Shown: positions 35,308 through 45,240 of the stretch, in pieces
Layout: each line of letters starts with the position of its first letter
Numbering within the stretch: position 1 is the first letter of the stretch
NCBI GenBank assembly: GCA_020636545.1
Contig: JACJXS010000013.1
Location: 122,867-186,866, forward strand
DNA length: 64,000 nt
Reading direction: 5' to 3'
Source of the DNA: Chitinophagales bacterium
Lineage (GTDB): Bacteria; Bacteroidota; Bacteroidia; Chitinophagales; JADIYW01
Program-made: the position numbers and the translations under genes
The notes under the pieces: generated by a model
What the model was told of the DNA's origin: nothing
The model's database searches: none
Seen by the model: only the letters and a program-made list of their open reading frames with translations

Positions 35308-36540
35308 ATGTCAAAAGAAGTTTCCTATCCTAAAGAGAAAATTAAAATTCTTTTATTAGAAGGTTTGCACCAATCTGCAACAAATGAATTTAACAAAAAA
35401 GGCTATACTAATATTGATTCCTACAAAGAAGCGATGACAGAGGAAGAACTATTAAACTGCATAGAAAACTATCATATTATTGGCATTCGCTCTAAAACAA
35501 ATTTAACTGCACCGGTTTTAGAAAAAGCAAAAAAACTAATGACCATAGGTTGTTTTTGTATTGGCACTAATCAAGTTGATTTAGCTAAAGCTACTGAATT
35601 AGGCATTCCTGTTTTCAATTCTCCTTACTCTAACACTCGTTCAGTGGCAGAATTAATAATTGCCAACTCTATTATGTTATTGCGAGGTGTTCCATCTAAA
35701 AGTAAAGCAATGCATGAAGGCAATTGGCAAAAAACAGCTAAAGCAAGTTATGAATTAAGAGGCAAAACAATTGGTATAATTGGATATGGACATATTGGAA
35801 GTCAAGTTTCAGTATTAGGCGAAAGTATGGGTTTAAAGGTGATTTATTTTGACATTGAACCAAAATTGCCTTTAGGAAATGCTCAAGCTGTCGAAACCTT
35901 AGAAGAATTATATGCAAAAGCAGATATTGTAACCTTACACGTACCAGCAACACCTGGTACAAAAAACATGATTACTGCAAATGATTTTAATCAAATGAAA
36001 GATGGTGTTATTTTTCAAAATCTATCCAGAGGTAATGTAGTTGATGTAGATGCATTAAGAGATGCAATTGTTAGTGGGAAAATTGGTGGTGCTGCTGTTG
36101 ATGTTTTTCCTAAAGAACCTAAACAAAATGGACCTGGATTCGAGTCGCCTTTAGTTGGTTTAGATAATGTGATTTTAACTCCGCACATTGGTGGCTCTAC
36201 TCAAGAAGCTCAAGAAAATATTGGAACAGAAGTTGGAAGTAAACTGACTAGCTATATGGACAATGGTTCAACCTTAGGTTCTAAATCAGTTCCTGAGTTA
36301 AGTTTAGCACCACAAAAAGACACAAAACGTGTTTTACATTTTCATAAAAATGTACCTGGTGTATTATCTGAAATAAATACAACTTTGTCTAAGCATCATG
36401 TAAATATTTTAGGACAATATTTAAAAACTAATGAAAATATTGGTTATGTTGTTTTAGATGTTGATAAAAATGCAGACTTAACCCTTATTGATGATTTAAA
36501 AACAGTTGCCAATACTATAAAAGCTAGAATTTTATATTAA
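35308..36540 (+). CDS. serA: D-3-phosphoglycerate dehydrogenase
   Basis: The protein (410 aa) catalyses the first step of serine synthesis. The NAD-binding loop is GIIGYGHIGSQ; catalytic residues lie in LSRGNVVD (Arg), the following Glu segment, and TPHIGGSTQEAQ (His). The C-terminal ACT domain (about 338-410, VPGVLSEINTTLSKHH) is the serine-feedback site, as in E. coli SerA, which has the same length. A single gene; no serB or serC nearby. Confidence 0.94.
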   Translation: MSKEVSYPKEKIKILLLEGLHQSATNEFNKKGYTNIDSYKEAMTEEELLNCIENYHIIGIRSKTNLTAPVLEKAKKLMTIGCFCIGTNQVDLAKATELGIPVFNSPYSNTRSVAELIIANSIMLLRGVPSKSKAMHEGNWQKTAKASYELRGKTIGIIGYGHIGSQVSVLGESMGLKVIYFDIEPKLPLGNAQAVETLEELYAKADIVTLHVPATPGTKNMITANDFNQMKDGVIFQNLSRGNVVDVDALRDAIVSGKIGGAAVDVFPKEPKQNGPGFESPLVGLDNVILTPHIGGSTQEAQENIGTEVGSKLTSYMDNGSTLGSKSVPELSLAPQKDTKRVLHFHKNVPGVLSEINTTLSKHHVNILGQYLKTNENIGYVVLDVDKNADLTLIDDLKTVANTIKARILY

Positions 36541-36616
36541 AAATTGTTGCTTTTTTGCTAAAAAAATATTCTTATACTCGAAAATTCTTGTATTTTTAAC
36601 TTGAATATCTAATCGT

Positions 36617-36982
36617 ATGCCTTATAAAGAAAAAGAAATAGAAAAATTATATTATAGTATTGGCGAAGTTGCTAGTATGTTAGATGTAAATAAGTCTTTA
36701 TTACGATTTTGGGAAACAGAATTTACCAATTTAAGACCCAAAAAAGCATCTAAAGGCAATCGTTTATATACAAAACAAGATATTGATTACATCAAAAAAA
36801 TTAAAAGTCTAGTTAAGGATAAAGGCTTTACGATTGAAGGAGCAAGAAAACAATTAAAAGAAAAACAAGACATAATTATCAATAACAACATTTATGTAAA
36901 AAATGATTTTGACAAGAACGAAGTGTCTAAAAAACTAAATGAAATTAAATTTTTCCTTTCTGAATTGGCTAAAAAAATATAA
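36617..36982 (+). CDS. MerR-family transcriptional regulator
   Basis: A 121-residue regulator. The MerR winged-helix signature is YYSIGEVASMLDVNKSLLRF followed by WETEF and NRLYTKQDIDYI. A short C-terminal helix replaces a ligand domain; there is no metal-binding cysteine set. This compact type is common in Bacteroidota, with unknown targets. The lipoprotein gene begins one base after its stop codon, so the two are probably coupled. Confidence 0.85.
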   Translation: MPYKEKEIEKLYYSIGEVASMLDVNKSLLRFWETEFTNLRPKKASKGNRLYTKQDIDYIKKIKSLVKDKGFTIEGARKQLKEKQDIIINNNIYVKNDFDKNEVSKKLNEIKFFLSELAKKI

Positions 36983-36983
36983 A

Positions 36984-37523
36984 ATGCCTAAAAACATTCA
37001 ATACTTTATTTTTTCTTTTGTATTTTTTATAGCTTGTAAATCTGATAAGATAGTTATAAAAAATCCAACTGTATTTTTTCAAGAATTAATTGCTGATGAT
37101 AAAAATGCTATTTTTAAGAATATCAATTTCGATTTTTCAAAAGATGATGTAATAGACGCCGAAAAATCCCAACAATATGATGCTACAGAATCTTATTTAG
37201 CTTATAGTTATAATTTCCCAAAAGATACTTCTAAGTTTGTAGAATATGCTGACATAAAATACTTTTTTGATGAGCATGATGTCTTGAAAATTATTACAGT
37301 AAATGTATATTTGAATGACAGTATTCAAGAAACTCAATTGCTAGATAATTTCAAAGAATATTATTCACATAAATATGATGCTCCAAAAATAGATGAATAT
37401 CAGTATTATTCTTGGGATGCAACAGCAGATAGCAAAACAACAAAAGGCAAATATTATTTTAATATAGGCATTAGAAAACTGGCAGGTGAATATGGATTAG
37501 CTTTGGAGTTTTTGAGGTTATAA
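36984..37523 (+). CDS. Lipoprotein of unknown function
   Basis: A 179-residue predicted lipoprotein: signal peptide with lipobox FFIAC near residue 15, mature protein beginning CKSDK. The rest is a mixed alpha/beta domain with no motif that I recognise; FKEYYSHKYDAP and YYFNIGIRKLAGEYGLALEF are its most conserved-looking parts. The frame is open from 36939 inside the MerR gene, but the ATG at 36984 gives the signal peptide. Co-transcribed with the MerR gene. Confidence 0.6.
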   Translation: MPKNIQYFIFSFVFFIACKSDKIVIKNPTVFFQELIADDKNAIFKNINFDFSKDDVIDAEKSQQYDATESYLAYSYNFPKDTSKFVEYADIKYFFDEHDVLKIITVNVYLNDSIQETQLLDNFKEYYSHKYDAPKIDEYQYYSWDATADSKTTKGKYYFNIGIRKLAGEYGLALEFLRL

Positions 37524-37547
37524 TATCATACTTTACTAAATTAAAAA

Positions 37548-39008
37548 TCAGTATATTTCTTTAGATTTATTACTAAATAGCAACAATCCTACAAAAGTCA
37601 TAAATCCATTGATAATAAGTAGCTCTACGCCAATTTTATATCCATTCAACCACGATGCATTATGATTTGATGAGAAATATAAATACGTACAAAATCCAGC
37701 ACTAATTATACAAATTATAGGCACATAAATATCTTTTATTCTTCGAGTAGTAAACATCCCAAAGATAAATAAACCCAACAAGGGACCATAAGTAATTCCT
37801 GCTATATCCAAAACAGTAAAAACCAAAGATTGGTCATCAAATAAGCCAAATGCTAATACAACAAATAGTAATAAAATTGCAAATGTGATATGAATAACAT
37901 ATCTCAATTTCTTATTTGCATCTGAGCTTGTTTCATCTTTATGTAAAAAATCAATATAAAATGAGGTTGTTAATGTCGTTAGTACAGAATCTGCACTATT
38001 GAAAGTTGCTGCCGTTAGTCCAATAATAAATACCAATCCTGCGGCTTGCCCTAGATGATTAAAGGCTAGAGTAGGAAATAATTGATCAGGTTTTTCTGGT
38101 AAAGGAATTTCCAACTGATTTGCATATAAATACAATAAAGCACCTAATGCCAAGAAAAATACATTAACAATAACAACAATAATACTAAAAGAATTGATGT
38201 TTTTTTGAGCTTCATTTAAAGTCTTACAACTAAGGTTTTTTTGCATCATATTTTGGTCTAAACCAGTCATACAAATTGCAATAAAAGCACCTCCTAAAAA
38301 TTGTTTCCAAAAATAACTTTTTGCTTTCCAATCCCAGAAAAACACTTGTGAATAATCAGAGTTTTTTATTTGTGCAAACACTTCTGCTACTCCCCAATCC
38401 AAACGTTGCATTATAAAAACAATGGTAAATAATACACCCATTAATAAAAATATAGATTGAAACATATCAGTCCATACTAAAGTTTTAATACCACCTTTTA
38501 GTGTATAAACCAACATTAAATTTATAATCAAAGCGACTGTAACAGGAAAAGGAATCCCAAAACCATCAAATACAAATTTTTGTAATACTATAGATGCGAG
38601 AAACAACCTACCTCCTGCTCCAATTAGTCGAGATAAAATAAAATAGAATGAACCTGTTCTTTGAGAAATGGTACCAATCCGTTTATCTAAATACGTATAA
38701 ATCGATGTGAGGTTGTGTTTATAGTATAATGGCAAAAGAAAATAAGCAATTGCCCAATAACCTAATACATAACCTAATACAACTTGAAAGTAATTAAATT
38801 GGGCAGCTTTTACTGAACCTGGAACAGATAAATAAGTTAATCCAGAAAGCGAATCTCCAATTAAACCAAAGGCAACGATATACCAAACGGATTCTTTATT
38901 TCCAATGAAATATGAGGCATTATTTGCTTTTCGTGAAGTAATGTAACCAATTCCAATTAAACATAAGAAATAAACTAAAATACATGCGAGAATCAGGGTT
39001 GGCGACAT
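37548..39008 (-). CDS. Sodium:solute symporter family transporter
   Basis: A 486-residue SSS-family protein with about 13 membrane helices. GLIGDSLSGLTYLSVPG near residue 50 is the unwound first helix with the sodium site; LIGAGGRLFLAS, GLDQNMMQKNLSCK and ATFNSADSVLTTLTTSF are family motifs. It imports a small solute (sugar, amino acid or similar) with sodium; the substrate cannot be told. The next minus-strand gene upstream is the acyl-CoA dehydrogenase, 85 bp away. Confidence 0.88.
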   Translation of the reverse strand: MSPTLILACILVYFLCLIGIGYITSRKANNASYFIGNKESVWYIVAFGLIGDSLSGLTYLSVPGSVKAAQFNYFQVVLGYVLGYWAIAYFLLPLYYKHNLTSIYTYLDKRIGTISQRTGSFYFILSRLIGAGGRLFLASIVLQKFVFDGFGIPFPVTVALIINLMLVYTLKGGIKTLVWTDMFQSIFLLMGVLFTIVFIMQRLDWGVAEVFAQIKNSDYSQVFFWDWKAKSYFWKQFLGGAFIAICMTGLDQNMMQKNLSCKTLNEAQKNINSFSIIVVIVNVFFLALGALLYLYANQLEIPLPEKPDQLFPTLAFNHLGQAAGLVFIIGLTAATFNSADSVLTTLTTSFYIDFLHKDETSSDANKKLRYVIHITFAILLLFVVLAFGLFDDQSLVFTVLDIAGITYGPLLGLFIFGMFTTRRIKDIYVPIICIISAGFCTYLYFSSNHNASWLNGYKIGVELLIINGFMTFVGLLLFSNKSKEIY

Positions 39009-39093
39009 AAGCTTTCTTTAATTATTAGCCAAAATACAAATTTTTCTAACTAAAATACAAAAGCAATATAGTACAAACTCACTTTTAATAAGA

Positions 39094-40290
39094 TTATTTT
39101 TTAGCAGCTCTCTTATTAGCTTCGTGCATTTCTCTGAGCAAACCTCTTGAAATTAAAAGTTTCATGATTTCATTGGTTCCCGCATAAATTCTTGCAACTC
39201 TATTATCTGCATACGCTCTCGCAATATAATATTCCCACATATATCCATAACCACCATGCAGCTGAACGCACTCATCTACCACATGTTGATGCATATCGGT
39301 ACAACTGTATTTTGCCATTGAGGCAGTTTCTGCTGAAAGCTCTTTATTGCAATATAATTCCACGCATCTATCTACAAATGTTTGGTGTATTTGCAGTTGA
39401 GTTGCCAATTCTGCTAACTTAAATTGTGTATTTTGAAATGCAGCAACAGGCTGTTTAAATGCTTCTCTTGATGTGGTATATACAATCGTATTTTCTAATG
39501 CACCTTCAGCACCACCAACTGCCATTAAAGCTACTGATAAACGCTCTCTTCCTAATTTTTGCATCATATAAACAAAGCCCTTTCCTATTTCGCCCAATAA
39601 ATTATCTTTTGGTATTTCAACATTATCAAAAAATAACTCACAGGTATCTTGAGCTTTCATACCTACTTTTTTGAATGGTTTGCCTTTTGAAAATCCTGCT
39701 CTATCTGCTTCAATTAAAAACAAGCTAATGCCTATAAATTCACCATCGACTATTGTTCTTGCTGCAATAATTGCCAAATCACTCATATAACCATTCGTAA
39801 TAAATGTTTTCTGCCCATTGACTAGATAATGATCACCTCTATCCTCAGCTGTAGTTTTTAATGCTTGCAAATCACTACCACAACTTGGTTCTGTCATTCC
39901 AATTGCAGTAATAACCTCGCCTGTACACATTTTTGGCAGCCATTTTTTCTTTTGCTCTTCTGTTCCGTAATCTACAATATAAGGTGCAACAATATCTGAA
40001 TGTAAAAAGAAACCAGGTCCAGAATATCCTGCTTTTAAAATTTCCTCAGTGATTAAAGCACAAAATGAAAAATCTAAACCAGCTCCACCATACTGTTCTG
40101 GAACATCTAAACACAATAATCCTGTTTCGCCAGCTTTCAACCAAACTTCACGACTTACCATGGAGTCTTCTTCCCATTGTGCATGATAAGGTGCAATTTC
40201 TTTTTCAATAAAATGTTGAGTAGTTTTTTGTAATAATTCGTGTTCTTCGGTTGCGTAAACGCTTCTTTTTAATTTGATATTTTTAAACAT
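39094..40290 (-). CDS. Acyl-CoA dehydrogenase
   Basis: A 398-residue flavoprotein that oxidises acyl-CoA at the alpha-beta bond. Family motifs are AIGMTEPSCGSDLQALKTTA (substrate/FAD segment, read as AIGMTEPSCGSD), QDTCELFFDNVEIP, QLHGGYGYM and YAGTNEIMKLLISR with the catalytic Glu. It starts 22 bp after murA on the same strand and may share its transcript, although no metabolic link is apparent. Confidence 0.92.
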   Translation of the reverse strand: MFKNIKLKRSVYATEEHELLQKTTQHFIEKEIAPYHAQWEEDSMVSREVWLKAGETGLLCLDVPEQYGGAGLDFSFCALITEEILKAGYSGPGFFLHSDIVAPYIVDYGTEEQKKKWLPKMCTGEVITAIGMTEPSCGSDLQALKTTAEDRGDHYLVNGQKTFITNGYMSDLAIIAARTIVDGEFIGISLFLIEADRAGFSKGKPFKKVGMKAQDTCELFFDNVEIPKDNLLGEIGKGFVYMMQKLGRERLSVALMAVGGAEGALENTIVYTTSREAFKQPVAAFQNTQFKLAELATQLQIHQTFVDRCVELYCNKELSAETASMAKYSCTDMHQHVVDECVQLHGGYGYMWEYYIARAYADNRVARIYAGTNEIMKLLISRGLLREMHEANKRAAKK

Positions 40291-40312
40291 AAATTTATTT
40301 TTTCTGAATTAT

Positions 40313-41626
40313 TTATTTTCTTACAATATTAGCTCCAATTGCTTGTAATCTTTTATCAATAAATTGATAACCTCTATCTATTTGGTGTACATTAGAAATA
40401 ACACTTTGTCCTTTTGCTGAAAGTGCGGCAATTAACAAAGCAACTCCAGCACGAATATCTGGCGATGACATATTAATTCCTCTAAGTTGGTATTCTCTGT
40501 TAATGCCAATAACCGTTGCTCTGTGTGGATCGCACAAGATTATTTTAGCTCCCATATCTATCAGTTTATCGACAAAAAACAAGCGGCTTTCAAACATTTT
40601 TTGATGAATCAAAATACTACCTTTAGCTTGTGTTGCGGTTACCAACATAATACTGATTAAATCGGGTGTAAAAAGTGGCCATGGTCCATCAGCAATTGTA
40701 AGTACTGAACCATCTATAAAAGATTGTATTTCATAAGTTTCTTGTTCTTCAACTATAATATCGTCGTTTTCAATTTTTAATTGAATGCCTAATTTTTCAA
40801 AGTATTTTGGAATTAATCCCAACATATCTAAACGAGTATTTTTAATACGTATCGTAGATTGTGTCGTCGCTGCCAAACCAATAAAACTTCCTATTTCAAT
40901 CATATCAGGAAGAATCTGATGTGTTGTGCCACCGAGCTTTTGAACGCCTTCAATATTCAATAAATTTGAACCTACACCAGAAATTTTTGCTCCCATTCTA
41001 TTCAACATATTACATAGTTGTTGAAGGTAAGGTTCACAAGCAGCATTAAAAATAGTAGTCATACCTTCGGCCAAAACTGCTGCCATGACTATATTCGCAG
41101 TTCCAGTTACAGAAGGTTCTTCTAGTAAAATATATTTTCCGATTAATTTATCAGCGGATAGCGTATAAAAATCAGCTTCTTTATCATAATCGAATTTTGC
41201 ACCTAATTCAATAAAACCTAAAAAGTGTGTATCCAATCTTCGTCTTCCAATTTTATCTCCACCAGGTTTTGGCAAATAGGCTCTTTTAAATCTAGCTAAT
41301 AATGGGCCTAAAATCATTACAGAACCACGTAAATGGCTTGCTTTTGTTTTAAATTTATCAGAAAGCAAAATATCTGGTTCTACATTTTTAGCATTAAAAG
41401 AATAAGTATCCGTTGAAATTTTAGAAACCTCGACACCCATATCTGCCAATAATTCAATTAATAGATTCACATCTAAAATGTCTGGAATATTAGATATTTC
41501 AATCGTTTCTTCAGACAATAATACTGCCGATAAAATTTGTAAGGCTTCATTTTTTGCACCTTGTGGTGTAATATCACCATACAATTTTAAACCACCCTCA
41601 ACTTCAAAAATATCCTGATTTGCCAT
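40313..41626 (-). CDS. murA: UDP-N-acetylglucosamine 1-carboxyvinyltransferase, Asp-type active site
   Basis: The protein (437 aa) makes the first committed step of peptidoglycan synthesis by adding enolpyruvate to UDP-GlcNAc. Lys25 in GAKNEALQ is the phosphate-binding lysine. The loop that usually reads GGCxIGxRP is PGGDKIGRRRLDTH here, so Asp124 takes the place of the catalytic Cys. MurA enzymes with Asp at this point are known to resist fosfomycin. The gene lies 3 bp after the DUF4290 gene and is followed by the acyl-CoA dehydrogenase. Confidence 0.94.
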   Translation of the reverse strand: MANQDIFEVEGGLKLYGDITPQGAKNEALQILSAVLLSEETIEISNIPDILDVNLLIELLADMGVEVSKISTDTYSFNAKNVEPDILLSDKFKTKASHLRGSVMILGPLLARFKRAYLPKPGGDKIGRRRLDTHFLGFIELGAKFDYDKEADFYTLSADKLIGKYILLEEPSVTGTANIVMAAVLAEGMTTIFNAACEPYLQQLCNMLNRMGAKISGVGSNLLNIEGVQKLGGTTHQILPDMIEIGSFIGLAATTQSTIRIKNTRLDMLGLIPKYFEKLGIQLKIENDDIIVEEQETYEIQSFIDGSVLTIADGPWPLFTPDLISIMLVTATQAKGSILIHQKMFESRLFFVDKLIDMGAKIILCDPHRATVIGINREYQLRGINMSSPDIRAGVALLIAALSAKGQSVISNVHQIDRGYQFIDKRLQAIGANIVRK

Positions 41627-41629
41627 TAC

Positions 41630-42289
41630 TTATTTATATCTTTTGTTTCGGTTATTTCTATTATTTCTGTTTTTATTATTGTTGTTATTGCTTCCGCCTC
41701 TGTTGTGTCCATTGTTTTGTTGTTGGAAAGTTTTCTTTCTATGCAGTTTTGTCATTGTCTCGATATTCATCTCTTCACTAATTTCTAACAACCCTTTAGA
41801 CATAGTTTTTAAATCACCTTTTACTAAATCATTATTGACTTCTTCATTGCTCCAGTTTTTATAGGCAAGTTTCATAAAATTACCAATGATTTCTGTATAT
41901 GCAGCTTTCTTATCTTCATCTTCAAGGTCAATAGCTTTTTTAATCATCGATTCTACATTCTTACCATAATTTCTATACTTAATATTTTTTTGTGGATATG
42001 ATAAATTAGCAGGCTTTATTCTTGCAGTATCTTCAGTTGGAATTGGATATGGAGAAACAACATCTAATTGAAACTTAGACATAATAAATAAGTGATCCCA
42101 AAGTTTTTGTTTGTAATCAACAACATTTTTAAGATTTGGGTTTAATGTAACCATTAAATGTATAATGGTTTCCGCAGCTTTTTGTCTTTCTTCTTTATTT
42201 TCAATTGTAACAGCATAATTGATTAAATCTTGCACATGTCTGCCATACTCACGCATCTCGATGCCTGTTCGGGTTGTATTATAATTCAT
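41630..42289 (-). CDS. DUF4290 protein
   Basis: A 219-residue cytoplasmic protein. The N-terminal 170 residues (GIEMREYGRHVQDLINYA, KLWDHLFIMSKFQLDV, NYGKNVESMIKKA) match DUF4290 of Bacteroidota, function unknown. The C-terminal 40 residues are Asn/Arg/Lys-rich (NNNNNKNRNNRNNRNKRYK), perhaps nucleic-acid binding. It is immediately upstream of murA and probably co-transcribed. Confidence 0.85.
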   Translation of the reverse strand: MNYNTTRTGIEMREYGRHVQDLINYAVTIENKEERQKAAETIIHLMVTLNPNLKNVVDYKQKLWDHLFIMSKFQLDVVSPYPIPTEDTARIKPANLSYPQKNIKYRNYGKNVESMIKKAIDLEDEDKKAAYTEIIGNFMKLAYKNWSNEEVNNDLVKGDLKTMSKGLLEISEEMNIETMTKLHRKKTFQQQNNGHNRGGSNNNNNKNRNNRNNRNKRYK

Positions 42290-42320
42290 TTATTTGTATT
42301 GATTGTTCTAATAGAAAATA

Positions 42321-42328
42321 CAAATTTA
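42321..42328 (-). promoter_or_regulatory. -7 element of the DUF4290-murA unit
   Basis: TAAATTTG on the minus strand matches TAnnTTTG, 31 bases upstream of the DUF4290 start. Confidence 0.45.
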
Positions 42329-42354
42329 CAAAAAAGCTTGCAATAAATTACAGC

Positions 42355-44670
42355 TTATTCTAAAATTTGCAGTTTTGCAAATTTCAACATAATCTTTTTA
42401 TTTCCATGGCTATTAAAGAATACAGTGGCTATTTTGTTAATGCCTATACCTTCAATTTCAATCACTTTTCCAGTATCAAATTTATCGTGATAAACTTTAT
42501 CGCCAATTTTTAATTCTGTAGTGATTGAACCTGCTTGTTCGATATTGGGTTTTGTATCAGCAGTACTTTTTTTAGTCAATGTAGCTGGAATAGAATGTTG
42601 TTGTGAAGCAATAGCTTGTTCTTTAATTTTAGATTGATACCATTTAGGTTCTGGCTTTGAAAAATTTGAATTTTGTGAAGGACTCGTCGTTTGTTTTTGA
42701 CCATAAAGTATAATATTTTCTTGTTTTATTTCATCAATAAATCGACTTTGCTCACAATAATTGAGCTGACCAAACTTATATCTACTTAATGCATAAGATA
42801 AAGTTAGATACTTTCTTGCTCGAGTAACTGCCACATAAAATAATCGTCGTTCTTCCTCTATATCTTCACGTGATAAAACTGACAAAGCTGATGGAAATAA
42901 CATTTCTTCCATACCAACAACATAAACACTATCAAACTCCAAGCCTTTTGCAGCGTGTACGGTCATCAATTTTATACGATCAGTAACATCTCCATTGTTA
43001 TCATCTTGGTCGGTTAATAAAGAAATTTGTTGCAAATAAGCTGCCAAATCATTTTCAGGTCGAACTTCATCTTCTTCATATTCTTGCTTTTCAGCCATAG
43101 AATATTCTTTAATACCGTTCAATAATTCTTGAATATTCTCAAATTTACTAATACCTTCAATAGTTTTATCTTTATAATATTCATCAATAATCCCTGTCGT
43201 TTTGCCAATATAATCAGCTATTTCATAAGCATTTTTATTTGGCAACATTGCTCTGAAACTTTTCATCATAATCGAAAAGTTTTTTATTAAAGCTTTTCCT
43301 CTTCCTTGTAAATCTTCGATACCTTCTGGATAATCGACCATTTGCCATAAAGCCACATCGTGTTTATTGGCAGTAACTATCATTCTATCAATAGAAGTTT
43401 GTCCAATGCCACGAGCTGGAAAGTTTATTATACGCTTCAATGCCTCTTCATCGTTTGGATTAATCGTTAATCGTAGATAAGCGATGAAGTCTTTAATTTC
43501 CTTTCTTTGATAAAAAGAAATACCACCATAAATTTTATAAGGAATATTCAATCTGCGGAGACTTTCCTCAAAAGAACGAGATTGGGCATTGGTTCTGTAT
43601 AATATTGCAATTTCTGAATGTGGAATATGCAAACGCATTTTCTGTTCAAAAATAGCATTTGCAACCATTCTTGCTTCATCAGAATCGCTGGCTGTTCTGT
43701 AAACTTTTATTTTTTCGCCACCTAATTGTTCCGTGAAAATTTTCTTTTTTAGTTGTGCCTGATTGTTTTTTATAATATTATTAGCTGCATTAACTATATA
43801 TTCTGTTGAACGATAATTTTGTTCTAGCTTGAAAATTTTTAAATCAGGATAATCTTTTTCAAAATTCAGAATATTCTGAATCGTCGCACCTCTAAAACCA
43901 TAAATACTTTGAGCATCATCTCCGACAATACAAATATTTTCATGAATTGCAGCCAATAATCTAACGATTTCATATTGGGCATAATTGGTATCCTGAAACT
44001 CATCTATCATCATATATTGAAAACGATTTTGATATTTATATAAAACATCAGGAAATTTGTGTAATAATTGATGGGTTTTCATCAATAAATCATCAAAATC
44101 TAAAGCACTAGATTTGAAACAACGTAAAGTATATTTGGCATACAACTCAGCAATCTTAGGTCGTCCAGCTTGTGTATCTTCTTCTATCCAATCTTCTAAT
44201 TGTAAATAATCTTCTGGTGTAATTAAAGCATTTTTAGCACTTGAAATTCTATAATATACATTTGATGCTTTGTACAGTTTATCGTTTAATCCTTCTTCTT
44301 TGATAATAGTTTTCAACAAACTCTTTGCATCATCAGTATCATAAATAGTGAAATTTCTAGGCAACCCAAGTTTCTCAGCTTCCATTCTTAAAATTCTGGC
44401 AAAAACTGAGTGGAAAGTTCCCATATATAAATTTCTGGCTTCAGCACCTACAATTTTTTCAATACGTTCTCGCATTTCAGCCGATGCTTTATTAGTAAAT
44501 GTCAATGCCATCACACGATAAGGATCGACACCTTGCTTCAAAATATTGGCAATTCTATAGGTTAAAACACGTGTTTTTCCAGAGCCTGGACCAGCAATTA
44601 TCATTACTGGACCATTTATATTAGTTACTGCTTCGTATTGGATTGGATTTAATTCATCTAAAAAGGACAT
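42355..44670 (-). CDS. UvrD/PcrA-family DNA helicase
   Basis: A 771-residue superfamily 1A helicase. Motif Q/I LNPIQYEAV and GPGSGKTRVL, motif II YMMIDEFQDTN, motif III DDAQSIYGFRGA, motif IV/V QNYRST and TVHAAKGLEFD, motif VI VAVTRARKYL. The C-terminal 45 residues (LKIGDKVYHDKFDTGKVIEI) form the Tudor-like domain of PcrA/UvrD that contacts RNA polymerase. ATG 44670 (MSFLDELNP) is chosen over 44685 because the -7 element lies just upstream of 44670 and the longer start would precede transcription. It acts in repair and replication restart. Confidence 0.93.
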   Translation of the reverse strand: MSFLDELNPIQYEAVTNINGPVMIIAGPGSGKTRVLTYRIANILKQGVDPYRVMALTFTNKASAEMRERIEKIVGAEARNLYMGTFHSVFARILRMEAEKLGLPRNFTIYDTDDAKSLLKTIIKEEGLNDKLYKASNVYYRISSAKNALITPEDYLQLEDWIEEDTQAGRPKIAELYAKYTLRCFKSSALDFDDLLMKTHQLLHKFPDVLYKYQNRFQYMMIDEFQDTNYAQYEIVRLLAAIHENICIVGDDAQSIYGFRGATIQNILNFEKDYPDLKIFKLEQNYRSTEYIVNAANNIIKNNQAQLKKKIFTEQLGGEKIKVYRTASDSDEARMVANAIFEQKMRLHIPHSEIAILYRTNAQSRSFEESLRRLNIPYKIYGGISFYQRKEIKDFIAYLRLTINPNDEEALKRIINFPARGIGQTSIDRMIVTANKHDVALWQMVDYPEGIEDLQGRGKALIKNFSIMMKSFRAMLPNKNAYEIADYIGKTTGIIDEYYKDKTIEGISKFENIQELLNGIKEYSMAEKQEYEEDEVRPENDLAAYLQQISLLTDQDDNNGDVTDRIKLMTVHAAKGLEFDSVYVVGMEEMLFPSALSVLSREDIEEERRLFYVAVTRARKYLTLSYALSRYKFGQLNYCEQSRFIDEIKQENIILYGQKQTTSPSQNSNFSKPEPKWYQSKIKEQAIASQQHSIPATLTKKSTADTKPNIEQAGSITTELKIGDKVYHDKFDTGKVIEIEGIGINKIATVFFNSHGNKKIMLKFAKLQILE

Positions 44671-44674
44671 AAGA

Positions 44675-44682
44675 CAAAAATA
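44675..44682 (-). promoter_or_regulatory. -7 element of the uvrD/pcrA gene
   Basis: TATTTTTG on the minus strand ends 4 bases before the ATG at 44670, so the transcript is nearly leaderless. It rules out the start at 44685. Confidence 0.5.
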
Positions 44683-44934
44683 CAAAATTTAAAGTGGAAT
44701 TTTATTTTATAATTGAGCGATTAAGGAATTCAACGGATTAGAGATTTGTAAAGTTTTGTATTTTTAAGGAGCAAATAATTTATTTAGCACTAAAGTTCAA
44801 TAGAATTATAGAAGTCAAGTATGATACAAATGCCCTATTTTTAACAAAACCATATAAATTATTTTTGTTTTCGCATACATTTTTGCATATTTAGATTATT
44901 ATTCTCATATTTACAAATAATTATAAATTTAGGT

Positions 44935-45240
44935 ATGTCTGAATGGAATAATAAAGTTAAACGAATACTAAAATCAGAGTTAGTTAAACGTGGTTTGTCA
45001 ACAGAAGATTTAACAGCCTTGTTAAATAAAAGTGGTTGTACTGAAACGAAATCAAGCGTTGATAGTAAAATTAGTCGTGGTACTTTTAGTGCTTCCTTTT
45101 TTATGCAATGTATGTTTGTTATAGGTTGTACAAAAATAGAAATTGAAGAATATAACTCTATATTTATGATTTCAGAACCGTCAGTTTTGATGGCAGCTGA
45201 ACCTAGTGTTGAATATAAAACTGTGAAAGATGAGAATTAA
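44935..45240 (+). CDS. DUF6471 protein, likely control partner of the methyltransferase
   Basis: A 101-residue protein. The N-terminal part (EWNNKVKRILKSELVKRGLS, then EDLTALLNKSG and VDSKISRGTFSASFFMQCM) matches the DUF6471 family and looks like a divergent helix-turn-helix. Such proteins are often found next to DNA methyltransferases. It overlaps the methyltransferase gene by 11 bp. A controller or accessory role is inference. Confidence 0.7.
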   Translation: MSEWNNKVKRILKSELVKRGLSTEDLTALLNKSGCTETKSSVDSKISRGTFSASFFMQCMFVIGCTKIEIEEYNSIFMISEPSVLMAAEPSVEYKTVKDEN

